In this document: positions 1 to 7,513 of the stretch, one piece after another | How positions within the stretch are numbered: the stretch's first letter is position 1 | Layout: each line of letters starts with the position of its first letter | NCBI RefSeq assembly: GCF_001279525.1 | Contig: NZ_LGDY01000091.1 | Location: forward strand, 806,001-870,000 | DNA length: 64,000 bases | Source of the DNA: Nocardia sp. NRRL S-836 | GTDB lineage: Bacteria; Actinomycetota; Actinomycetes; Mycobacteriales; Pseudonocardiaceae | Reading direction: 5' to 3' | Notes under the pieces: generated by a model | Seen by the model: the letters and a program-made list of their open reading frames with translations, nothing else | Told to the model about the DNA's origin: nothing | The model's database searches: none | Translations under genes and position numbers: made by a program

Positions 1-2
1 GC

Positions 3-593
3 GGACCGGGCTGCACCGAGCTGGGCACGAACAAGCGGTGGACGGACGTGCTCGCGCGGCGGATCGCGGCGGAGCTGCCCCGCGACCGGCAGCTGGCCGT
101 GGCCAACGCGGGGATCAGCGGCACCACGAGCGCGGTCTGCCCACGCACGCCGGGCGCGGCCGTAGGGCTCGATGCGGTGTCACGGCTGGAAAGGGACGTG
201 CTCGCACTGCACGGCGTCACCGACGTCGTCTACTACTACGGCACGAATGACATCGCGAACGGCTGCACGGCCAACGACATCGTGACCAGCTATCGCGCCG
301 TGTTCGAACGGCTGCGCAAGGCCGGGATCGCCGTGCACGTCACGCCGATCACGCCCCGGCCCGGCTACAGCGATCAGAACAACGTCGACCGGCACGCCGT
401 CAACGACTTCGTGAAGCGCGGCGGTGACTGCTCCGGCACCTGCGCCGGGGTCGTGGACCTCGACCAGGTGCTGGAGGACCCGATCAGGCCGAACAGCATC
501 AACCCGCCCTACGACACCGGTGACGGCGTGCACGCCAACATCACCGGCCAGCAGGCGATCGCCGACTTCTTCGCGCTGCGGTCGTTCGCCTGA
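3..593 (+). CDS. SGNH/GDSL-family hydrolase, C-terminal part (5' end outside window)
   Basis: The reading frame is open from the left edge, so the N-terminus with the GDS block is missing. Visible residues fit an SGNH esterase: GCTELGTNKRW near the start, the block III motif YYYGTNDIANG (G-x-N-D oxyanion residues), and the block V motif DGVHANITGQQ with the catalytic Asp and His. Members of this family are usually secreted or lipoprotein carbohydrate esterases or lipases; the signal peptide cannot be checked here. The substrate is unknown. The gene converges on the flavoprotein gene that follows, with 9 bp between them. Confidence 0.85.
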   Translation, partial: GPGCTELGTNKRWTDVLARRIAAELPRDRQLAVANAGISGTTSAVCPRTPGAAVGLDAVSRLERDVLALHGVTDVVYYYGTNDIANGCTANDIVTSYRAVFERLRKAGIAVHVTPITPRPGYSDQNNVDRHAVNDFVKRGGDCSGTCAGVVDLDQVLEDPIRPNSINPPYDTGDGVHANITGQQAIADFFALRSFA

Positions 594-602
594 GCCGCGG
601 TG

Positions 603-1505
603 TCACGACAGCAGGTCGGCGTTGATGCGCGCACCGGCGAGCGCTCCGGCCGCGGCGGACGCGCCGACCTGCGCGGTGGGATCGGTGGCGTTGCCCGCGA
701 CCCACACGCCCGGCACCGCGGTGCTGCCCGCGGCACCGGTCACGAAGTGGCGGCCCAGGCCGTCGGGCAGGTCCGCCATCGGCAGACGCAGACCCTCGAT
801 GCCGTCGGTGCGGGCGAACATCCTGGTCATCACGGCGATCACCCGGCGCGGCACGACCTCGCCGCCGGCCAGTCGGACGCCGGTGATCTCGTCGCCGTCG
901 GTCTCGACCGCGGCGACCGGGGTGTCGACGACCCGGATGCCCTTGCCCGCGAACCGGGCGCGGGTGGCGTCGTCGAGCCCGGTGCCGTTGGTGAAGTAGA
1001 CGAGGTCGTCGGTGAGCTGCCGGAACAGCACCGCGTGGTGCACCGACGCCGGACCCACCGCGAGCACGCCGATCGGCTCGTCGCGGACCTCCCAGCCGTG
1101 GCAGTACGGGCAGTGCACGAGCCCGCAGCCCCAGTGCCTGGCCAGTCCGGGCACGTCGGGGAGCTCGTCGCGCAGCCCGGTGGCGACGAGCAACCGGCGT
1201 GCGCGCAGGGCTTGGCCGCCGGCGAGCGTGACGGTGAAGCCGTCGCCGTCCGGTTCCGCCGAGGAGACCTCGCCGTCGATGATCTCCCCGCCGTAGCTCC
1301 GCACCTCCTCGCGGCCGCGCTTGAGCAGCTCGGAGGGCGGGATGCCGTCGTGGCCGAGCAGTCCGTGCACGCCGTGCGCCGGGGCGTTGCGAGGGGTGCC
1401 GCTGTCGACCACGACGACGGTGCGGCGGGAACGGGCGAGCATGAGTGCGCCGCTCAGTCCGGCGGCGCCACCGCCGATCACGACGGCATCGAAGTTGTTT
1501 TTCAT
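603..1505 (-). CDS. thioredoxin-reductase-like NAD(P)/FAD-dependent oxidoreductase (CPYC motif)
   Basis: A 300-residue two-Rossmann flavoprotein. The FAD-binding GGGAAG loop is at residues 11-16, a CPYC redox pair at 132-135 within HCPYCHGWE, and a C-terminal WVAGNATD motif contacts FAD in this family. Length and order match low-molecular-weight thioredoxin reductases, but the active site is CPYC rather than CATC/CAVC. Such proteins are common in actinobacteria and their electron acceptor is often unknown. The gene is divergent from an XRE-cupin regulator with only 47 bp between start codons, so that regulator probably controls it. A TACGGT hexamer lies 6 nt before the ATG, suggesting a leaderless mRNA. 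Confidence 0.9.
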   Translation of the reverse strand: MKNNFDAVVIGGGAAGLSGALMLARSRRTVVVVDSGTPRNAPAHGVHGLLGHDGIPPSELLKRGREEVRSYGGEIIDGEVSSAEPDGDGFTVTLAGGQALRARRLLVATGLRDELPDVPGLARHWGCGLVHCPYCHGWEVRDEPIGVLAVGPASVHHAVLFRQLTDDLVYFTNGTGLDDATRARFAGKGIRVVDTPVAAVETDGDEITGVRLAGGEVVPRRVIAVMTRMFARTDGIEGLRLPMADLPDGLGRHFVTGAAGSTAVPGVWVAGNATDPTAQVGASAAAGALAGARINADLLS

Positions 1506-1511
1506 GGTTCG

Positions 1512-1517
1512 ACCGTA
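1512..1517 (-). promoter_or_regulatory. candidate -10 element of the flavoprotein gene (leaderless)
   Basis: On the minus strand TACGGT fits the actinobacterial TANNNT -10 pattern. It is followed by 6 nt and then the ATG at 1505, which places the transcript start on the start codon. No Shine-Dalgarno sequence is visible and the -35 region is weak. Confidence 0.45.
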
Positions 1518-1539
1518 AGCACGGTTTGCGGCTGAAGCA

Positions 1540-1545
1540 TATGAT
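1540..1545 (+). promoter_or_regulatory. candidate -10 element of the XRE-cupin gene (leaderless)
   Basis: TATGAT is close to the consensus TATAAT and ends 7 nt before the ATG at 1553. This supports 1553 as a leaderless start; the alternative in-frame ATG at 1541 would lie inside the -10 box. This promoter and that of the flavoprotein lie back to back in 47 bp. Confidence 0.5.
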
Positions 1546-1552
1546 CGTGCGC

Positions 1553-2134
1553 ATGACGCAAGAAGATGGCGAGTTGGACAGCCTCGTGCGCAAACGGATC
1601 CGTGCCTTGCGGGTGGCGCAGGGCTGGTCGCTGGAGGAGCTGGCGACCCGTGCCCGGCTGAGCCCGTCGTCGCTCAGCCGGATCGAGAACGGTCAGCGCC
1701 GCCTCGCCCTGGACCAGCTCGTCGTCCTCGCGCGGGCCCTGGACACGTCGCTCGACCAGCTCGTGGAGACCGACACCGACGACGTGATCCTCAGCCCGAT
1801 GATCGACGGTGCGCGCGATCAGCTGCGCTGGCCGATCAGGGCCGAACCGGGCATGACCGTGATCCGGCAGCGCATGACGACCCCGCCACCCGAAAGCCCC
1901 TCCGGCCTGCGCGCGCACTCGGGTCACGAGTGGCTCGTCGTGCTGTCCGGCACGGCGATCCTGCTCCTGGGCAACCGCCGGTTCCGGGTGGAGACGAACC
2001 AGGCCGCCGAGTTCCCCACGATGCTGCCGCACGCAATCGGGACCGCGGGCGGGCCGTGCGAGGTCATGGGGATCTTCGACCGGGAGGCGCGGCGGGGGCA
2101 CAACGACAAGAAGGCCGCGGCGGGTCCGGGCTGA
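1553..2134 (+). CDS. XRE-family transcriptional regulator with C-terminal cupin domain
   Basis: 193 residues. An HTH of the Cro/C1 type covers about residues 10-65 (LEELATRARLSPSSLSRIENG), followed by a cupin_2 sensor fold at about 90-175 (HEWLVVLSGTAILLLG). XRE-cupin proteins usually repress neighbouring genes and release on binding a small ligand. The adjacent divergent flavoprotein is the obvious target. The start at 1553 is chosen because a TATGAT -10 box precedes it by 7 nt and no ribosome binding site exists; 1541 is the in-frame alternative. Confidence 0.88.
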   Translation: MTQEDGELDSLVRKRIRALRVAQGWSLEELATRARLSPSSLSRIENGQRRLALDQLVVLARALDTSLDQLVETDTDDVILSPMIDGARDQLRWPIRAEPGMTVIRQRMTTPPPESPSGLRAHSGHEWLVVLSGTAILLLGNRRFRVETNQAAEFPTMLPHAIGTAGGPCEVMGIFDREARRGHNDKKAAAGPG

Positions 2135-2212
2135 TCTTGCGCGATCGGCAGGGTGGAGGACGACCTCGTTGCTTCGTTGGCAAGACGTCGTGCACCTGGC
2201 GCATGGCGGACC

Positions 2213-2218
2213 TAGCTT
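2213..2218 (+). promoter_or_regulatory. candidate -10 element of the methyltransferase gene
   Basis: TAGCTT fits TANNNT and is separated by 6 nt (GAGGGC) from the ATG at 2225. This is the leaderless spacing seen at several other genes of the window. The GAGGG could alternatively be a short-spaced ribosome binding site. Confidence 0.4.
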
Positions 2219-2224
2219 GAGGGC

Positions 2225-3055
2225 ATGAGCAACGAGCACGGACACGGCCATGGGCATGGACACGGCCACGGACATGAGCACGACCACGGCATGGCGGACA
2301 TCCTCGACCTCGACGCCGAGGTCGTCGCCGAGCACACCGCCGCCATCACCGCGTGGCTGCCCGTCGACCACCCACGTCACGTCGTGGACCTGGGCTGCGG
2401 CACCGGCGCCGGCACGTTCGCTCTGCTCACCCAGTTCCCCGAGGCACGCGTCACGGCCGTCGACTCCGACGTCGACCACCTCCGGCGCCTGCGCGACAAG
2501 GCCTGCGAACTTGGCCTCGCCGACCGCGTCACCACCGTCCAGGCCGACCTCGACATCACCTGGCCTGACCTCGGCACCCCCGACCTGGTCTGGGCCTCCG
2601 CCTCGATGCACCACATGGCCGACCCCGCCCGCGTGCTGCGCCAGGTCCACGACACCCTCGCCGCCGGCGGCCTGTTCGCCGTGATCGAGCTGGCCGGCTT
2701 CCCGCGCTTCCTCGGCGACGATCTGGAGGACCGCGTCCACGCCGCCAGCGACCGCCGCCACGCCGAGCTCATGCCCCACCGCGGCGCCGACTGGGGCCCG
2801 AAGCTCACCGCCGCCGGCTTCACCGTCGAGGGCGAACGCACCCTCACCGTGCACGTCGAACGCTCCGAGGCGGTCGGCCGCTACGCCCTCACCAGCCTGC
2901 AACGCATGCGCGGCACCGTCGTCGATCTCCTCCCACCCGAGGACCTCGCCGCGCTCGACGCCCTCCTCGACCCGCACAACCCCAATGGCCTGCTGCACCG
3001 TGACGACCTGGCCGTGCGCACCGAACGTTCCGTGTGGGCCGCACGAAAGGCATGA
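2225..3055 (+). CDS. class I SAM-dependent methyltransferase with histidine-rich N-terminus
   Basis: 276 residues. Residues 4-22 alternate His with Gly, Glu or Asp, giving about nine histidines, a metal-binding-type tail. The methyltransferase domain follows, with the SAM-binding motif VDLGCGTGAG at about 55-64, an acidic residue at the end of the next strand (AVDSD), and motif IV/post-I strands up to about 160. A substrate-lid region forms the C-terminus. The substrate is unknown. The tail might bind Ni, Zn or Co ions or simply aid solubility; no metal-transport gene is adjacent. The gene appears monocistronic. Confidence 0.88.
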   Translation: MSNEHGHGHGHGHGHGHEHDHGMADILDLDAEVVAEHTAAITAWLPVDHPRHVVDLGCGTGAGTFALLTQFPEARVTAVDSDVDHLRRLRDKACELGLADRVTTVQADLDITWPDLGTPDLVWASASMHHMADPARVLRQVHDTLAAGGLFAVIELAGFPRFLGDDLEDRVHAASDRRHAELMPHRGADWGPKLTAAGFTVEGERTLTVHVERSEAVGRYALTSLQRMRGTVVDLLPPEDLAALDALLDPHNPNGLLHRDDLAVRTERSVWAARKA

Positions 3056-3216
3056 CCCCAAGAGCCATTGGGACGATCACGGATCCCAACGGCAAGACCG
3101 CAACTTGCGCACGAGCCGATCGCATGACCGGCCCGTGCGCCGGCAACTTGTCCGCTTTGACATGCCGGATACCTCCGAACGGCCGTAGCAGGCCATCCGA
3201 ACCGTGTGCGTGGATG

Positions 3217-3234
3217 TATGGGAGCGCTCTTACA
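3217..3234. promoter_or_regulatory. LacI-type operator (CebR-box-like) upstream of the GH2 gene
   Basis: The 14-mer TGGGAGCGCTCTTA at 3219-3232 is centred between 3225 and 3226 and lies about 32 bp before the glycosidase start. It matches the known Streptomyces CebR box TGGGAGCGCTCCCA at 12 of 14 positions. The same core occurs at five other sites in the window. Confidence 0.7.
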
Positions 3235-3243
3235 ACGTTGTAA
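3230..3243. promoter_or_regulatory. perfect 14-bp palindrome, second candidate operator
   Basis: TTACAACGTTGTAA is a perfect dyad overlapping the right edge of the CebR-like box and ending 20 bp before the start codon. It differs from the GAGCGCTC family, so it may bind a different regulator. A partly similar sequence, TACAACCGG, occurs just before the LacI gene at 6384. Confidence 0.45.
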
Positions 3244-3263
3244 ATCGAAGGGGAATCTCGCCG

Positions 3264-6200
3264 ATGAGGAAAGCCGCCCCCGCACTCGTCGCTCTGCTGC
3301 TCACACTGGGCGTCATGCCAGGGACACCGCCGGCGTCGGCCGCCGAGCCCGTGCACGGCCTGAAGGGCGAGTACTTCAGCATGTCGGCGCCGGGCGCCAG
3401 GGACTTCGCGAACCTCGCGGGCACGGTGCTCGACGCCGAGGTGAACCACTCGGACCTGACGTCGGTGTTCGGGTTCCTGGCCGGGCGCACGGAGCACACG
3501 ACGGCGCGCTGGACCGGGCAGATCGCCGTGCCGCAGACCGGTGACTACACGTTCCACGCCATCGGGGACAACGGGTTCCGGCTGTTCGTCGACGGACAGC
3601 CGGTGATCGACCACTGGGTGGGCGACTGGGACCGGGAGCAGACGAGCGCGCCGGTCAGCCTCACGGCCGGCCGGCAGTACGACTTCCGGCTGGAGATGTT
3701 CCAGGACGTCGGTGGTGCCAACATGTTCCTGCGCTGGTCGAGTGCGACCACGCCGAAGCAGATCGTGCCGGAGTCCGCGTTCACGCCGCCGCGGGACTTC
3801 CGGGTCGTGCCGCGTGCCGCGGAGGTCTCCAGGGACGGCCGCACGCTCACCGCGGAGTTCGACGGGCGCGTCACCGGGACGAACGACCTCAGGGACCACC
3901 TGCGGGTCGAGGTCGACGCCACGCCGATGCCGGTCTCGGTCATCACCGCGGGCCGCGGGAAGGTCACCGTCCGGCTGGCGGAGCGGGTGCTCAAGAGCCA
4001 GCGGGTGAAGATCTACTACGACGGTGCCGGCGCGCTGGCCGTGGACGGCAGGAAGGTCGAGAAGACCGCGCGGACGGTCAAGAACACCTCGACCGAGCGG
4101 CTCAGGACGCCGTGGGGGGAGAGGTTCGACGCGCGCAACCCGTTGCCGGAGTACCCGCGGCCGCAGTTGCAGCGCGACCGGTGGGTCAACCTCAACGGGC
4201 CGTGGGAGTTCGCGGGCGCCAAGGCCGGCGAGCAGCCGCGGTTCGGCCGGAAGCTGCCGGAGAAGATCATCGTCCCGTACCCGGTCGAGTCGCAGCTGTC
4301 GGGGCTCGAACGGCACGAGGACCACATGTTCTACCGCAAGACCGTGACCGTTCCGCACGACTGGCGGATCGGCAACGGGCAGCGGCTCAAGCTCAACTTC
4401 GGCGCGGTGGACTACCAGGCGAAGGTGTGGGTCAACGGCACGCTGGTCGCCGAGCACACCGGCGGTTACACGGCGTTCAGCGCGGACATCACCGACGCCC
4501 TCAAGCGCGGTGAACAGGAGATCGTCGTCGCGGTCACCGACACCACCGGTCCGCACCAGCCCAAGGGCAAGCAGTCGCCCAACCCCGGCGGCATCTTCTA
4601 CACGCCGTCATCGGGCATCTGGCAGACCGTCTGGCTGGAACCGGTCGCGGACCAGGGCATCGACGAGATCAAGACCACCCCCGACCTCACCACGAACACC
4701 CTCGCGCTGAGGGTGAAGTCGGCGGGCAACGCCACCGTCACTGCGGTCGCGAAGGACGCGCGCGGCAGGCAGGTCGGCACGGTCACCGGGCCAGCCAACG
4801 CGGACCTGCGGCTGCCGGTGCCGAACCCGCACCTGTGGACGCCGGACGACCCGTACCTCTACGACCTCGAGATCACGCTCGGCAGGGACCGGGTGAAGAG
4901 CTACTTCGGCATGCGGTCCACCGGCATCGCGAACGTCGGCGGCACGCCGAAGCTGACCCTCAACGGCCAGCCGATCTTCAACCTGATGCAGCTCGACCAG
5001 GGCTTCTACCCGGACGGCCTGAACACCGCGCCGAGCGACGAGGCGCTGGTGTTCGACCTGAAGGCGCAGAAGGACCTCGGTTTCAACGCCGTGCGCAAGC
5101 ACATCAAGGTCGAGCCCGCCCGCTGGTACTACCACGCCGACCGGCTGGGACTGCTGGTGTGGCAGGACTTCGTCTCCGTCGAGGACGGCAACGACCCCGG
5201 TGCGCAGCAGGCGTGGCTCAGCCAGGGCCGGGACATGATGGAGCAGCTGCACAACTACCCGTCGATCTACGCGTGGATCGTGTTCAACGAGGGCTGGGGC
5301 GAGTGGGATCGCACCGCCACCGGCCAGATCACCGACGGCGTCAAGGCCGCCGACCCGAGCCGGGTCGTCAACGCGCACAGCGGCGTGAACTGCTGCGCCT
5401 CCAAGGGGGACAGCGGCCGGGGTGACGTCATCGACCACCACGACTACAACAACACCGACCCGGCGCGTCCGGACGGCAAGCGGGTTGTGATGGACGGCGA
5501 GCACGGCGGCTTCACGCTGCGCACGCCGGGACACCAGTGGCCCGGTGCGCCGATCGCGATCTACAGCGGTGTGGCGGACAAGGCGGCGCTGACGGCGAAG
5601 TACGTCGACAACACCCGCACGTTCTACCTCGGCCAAGCCCGCCAGGAGCTGTCGGCGTCGGTCTACACCCAGGTCACCGACCTGGAAGGCGAGCTCAACG
5701 GTCTGTGGACCTACGACCGCAAGCGCGTCAAGGTCGACCCCGGTCCGGTGCGCGAGATCAACCGGCGGGTGATCGAGGCGGGTGCGAACGCGGGCAAGCC
5801 GTACCCGTACGCGGGGAGCGGCGAGTGGAAGCTGAACGAGACCCGCGGCACGACCGCCAAGGACTCGACCGGCAAGAACCCGCTCACGCTCAGCCCGACC
5901 GGTGCCACGTGGAAGGACGGCGCACTGCAGTTCCGCAACGGCTCGGCGGAGACCTACGGACCCGTGGTCGACACGACCAAGGACTACACGGTGTCCGCCA
6001 AGGTCAGGCTCGACGAGGTGCCGGGCAACTACGCCACCGCCGTCAGCCAGGACGGCCGCGAGCGGGAGAACCCCTTCTACCTGCAGTACGGCCAAGGTGC
6101 GTTCGCGTTCAGCACCCCCGGCGGCAACCGGGCCCGGTACGAGGTCACCCCGGAGGTCGGCCGCTGGTACGAGCTCAGGGGTGAGCGGAGGGGCAGCGAG

Positions 6201-6356
6201 ATCCGGCTCTACGTCGACGGCGTGCTGGTCGCCACGACGGCGGCGGGGCCGTCGGTCGTGAGCACCGGCGCGCTCGCGGTGGGACGTGCCAAGTACAACG
6301 GCCAGAACGTCGACTTGTGGCCCGGTGCGATCAAGGAGGTCCGCATCGGCTCCTGA
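3264..6356 (+). CDS. secreted GH2-family glycoside hydrolase with PA14 and LamG-like domains
   Basis: 1030 residues. A signal peptide (MRKAAPALVALLLTLG...ASA) is followed by a PA14 domain at about 35-165 (GLKGEYF, FRLFVDGQPVIDHW), a linker/Ig-like part, and GH2 sugar-binding, immunoglobulin and TIM-barrel domains at about 290-850. A C-terminal LamG/concanavalin-like domain covers about 870-1030. Candidate catalytic residues are Glu676 in VFNEGWGEW (acid/base) and Glu746 in MDGEHGG (nucleophile), as in clan GH-A. The start is set by the signal peptide and an AAGGGGA ribosome binding site. GH2 members include beta-galactosidases, glucuronidases and mannosidases; the substrate cannot be assigned. 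A CebR-like operator lies upstream and the LacI gene immediately downstream. Confidence 0.9.
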   Translation: MRKAAPALVALLLTLGVMPGTPPASAAEPVHGLKGEYFSMSAPGARDFANLAGTVLDAEVNHSDLTSVFGFLAGRTEHTTARWTGQIAVPQTGDYTFHAIGDNGFRLFVDGQPVIDHWVGDWDREQTSAPVSLTAGRQYDFRLEMFQDVGGANMFLRWSSATTPKQIVPESAFTPPRDFRVVPRAAEVSRDGRTLTAEFDGRVTGTNDLRDHLRVEVDATPMPVSVITAGRGKVTVRLAERVLKSQRVKIYYDGAGALAVDGRKVEKTARTVKNTSTERLRTPWGERFDARNPLPEYPRPQLQRDRWVNLNGPWEFAGAKAGEQPRFGRKLPEKIIVPYPVESQLSGLERHEDHMFYRKTVTVPHDWRIGNGQRLKLNFGAVDYQAKVWVNGTLVAEHTGGYTAFSADITDALKRGEQEIVVAVTDTTGPHQPKGKQSPNPGGIFYTPSSGIWQTVWLEPVADQGIDEIKTTPDLTTNTLALRVKSAGNATVTAVAKDARGRQVGTVTGPANADLRLPVPNPHLWTPDDPYLYDLEITLGRDRVKSYFGMRSTGIANVGGTPKLTLNGQPIFNLMQLDQGFYPDGLNTAPSDEALVFDLKAQKDLGFNAVRKHIKVEPARWYYHADRLGLLVWQDFVSVEDGNDPGAQQAWLSQGRDMMEQLHNYPSIYAWIVFNEGWGEWDRTATGQITDGVKAADPSRVVNAHSGVNCCASKGDSGRGDVIDHHDYNNTDPARPDGKRVVMDGEHGGFTLRTPGHQWPGAPIAIYSGVADKAALTAKYVDNTRTFYLGQARQELSASVYTQVTDLEGELNGLWTYDRKRVKVDPGPVREINRRVIEAGANAGKPYPYAGSGEWKLNETRGTTAKDSTGKNPLTLSPTGATWKDGALQFRNGSAETYGPVVDTTKDYTVSAKVRLDEVPGNYATAVSQDGRERENPFYLQYGQGAFAFSTPGGNRARYEVTPEVGRWYELRGERRGSEIRLYVDGVLVATTAAGPSVVSTGALAVGRAKYNGQNVDLWPGAIKEVRIGS

Positions 6357-6359
6357 CGG

Positions 6360-6377
6360 TGGGAGAACGCTCTCCCA
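6360..6377. promoter_or_regulatory. LacI-type operator upstream of the LacI-family gene (autoregulation)
   Basis: TGGGAGAACGCTCTCCCA is an 18-bp inverted repeat with one mismatching pair, centred between 6368 and 6369. It lies 19 bp before the regulator start and just behind the preceding stop codon. Its position over the likely -35 region fits negative autoregulation. Confidence 0.7.
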
Positions 6378-6395
6378 GCGTGGTACAACCGGTGT

Positions 6396-7409
6396 ATGAG
6401 CAGGAGCGCGCCCACGCTGGAGGACGTCGCCAGAGTTGCGGGTGTCTCACGCGCGACCGTCTCGCGCGTGGTCAACGGCACCCGCAACGTCGACCCGCAG
6501 CTCCAGGAGACGGTGCGCAACGCGATCGAGCAGACCGGGTACTCGCCCAACCGGGCGGCCCGGTCTCTCGTCACGCGCCGCACCGGCACGGTCGCGCTGG
6601 TGATCTCCGGTGCCGGCGGGGGATCGGACGTCTTCACCGACCCGTTCTTCGGCCGGGTGACCGCAGGCGTGGTCGACTGCCTGCGCCCGCACGGCGTGCA
6701 CCCGGTGCTCATGCTCGCCGACTCCGAGCAGGCCAGAACCGAGGTCGTCGAGTTCCTGCGCCAGGGCAGTGCCGACGGCGCCCTGCTCGTGACCACGCAC
6801 CCCGCCGACCCGTTGCCCGCCAGGCTGATGGCCGCCGGGGTGCCCGCGGTGCTCTACGCCAGACCCGGCACACCGACGCCGGTCAGCTACGTCGACCTGG
6901 ACCACCGCGCCGGTGGGCGGCTCGCGGCGGACCACCTGGTCGCGGGCGGGCGGACCAACGTCGTCACCATCTCCGGCCCGTTGGACGTCCTGGCGAGCCA
7001 GGACCGGCTCGCCGGGTTCCGCGATGCCATGGCGCGCCACGGGTTCCCGTACGTGCCGAGCGCGGAGGGCGGGTTCACCGCGCAGAGCGGCGAGGCCGCG
7101 ATGAACCGGCTGCTCACCGAGCACCCCGACCTCGACGGCGTGTTCGCCGCGAACGACCTGATGGCGCAGGCGGCGGTGTTCGTGGTGCAGGCGCACGGGT
7201 TGCGCGTGCCCGACGACGTGGCGGTCGTGGGTTTCGACGACAGCGCACCCGCGCTCGCGTGCCGCCCGCAGCTCACGACCGTGCGGCAACCGGTCGAGGA
7301 GATGGCCGCCGAGATGGCCGAACTCCTGCTCGCTGACCTCGAAGAACCGGGACAACGGCCGAGATCCGTCATCTTCGAACCGGAACTCGTCGTCCGCGCC
7401 TCTGCTTGA
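6396..7409 (+). CDS. LacI-family transcriptional repressor
   Basis: 337 residues, full family length. The N-terminal LacI helix-turn-helix is at 4-50 (LEDVARVAGVSRATVSRVVNG), with the hinge helix near 50-60. A periplasmic-binding-protein-like effector domain fills the rest (VGFDDSAPALACRPQLTTVRQP near 280-300). It sits between two glycosidase-type genes, and palindromes of one family lie before it and before its neighbours. It is therefore the best candidate for the regulator of the local regulon. No ribosome binding site is seen; TACAAC lies 6 nt before the ATG, so it may be leaderless. The effector sugar is unknown. Confidence 0.93.
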   Translation: MSRSAPTLEDVARVAGVSRATVSRVVNGTRNVDPQLQETVRNAIEQTGYSPNRAARSLVTRRTGTVALVISGAGGGSDVFTDPFFGRVTAGVVDCLRPHGVHPVLMLADSEQARTEVVEFLRQGSADGALLVTTHPADPLPARLMAAGVPAVLYARPGTPTPVSYVDLDHRAGGRLAADHLVAGGRTNVVTISGPLDVLASQDRLAGFRDAMARHGFPYVPSAEGGFTAQSGEAAMNRLLTEHPDLDGVFAANDLMAQAAVFVVQAHGLRVPDDVAVVGFDDSAPALACRPQLTTVRQPVEEMAAEMAELLLADLEEPGQRPRSVIFEPELVVRASA

Positions 7410-7439
7410 TTGACCTGCCCGACACGCGGCGTTAACGTC

Positions 7440-7457
7440 TGGGAGAGCGCTCTCACG
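7440..7457. promoter_or_regulatory. LacI-type operator upstream of the beta-helix/discoidin gene
   Basis: A perfect 12-bp core GAGAGCGCTCTC at 7443-7454 lies within TGGGAGAGCGCTCTCACG, centred between 7448 and 7449 and about 57 bp before the start codon at 7514. Confidence 0.7.
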
Positions 7458-7513
7458 GCGACCGGTCGCCACCGTCCCCGGCCTCTCCAGGCCCTTTCGC
7501 GTCAGGCAGGATC

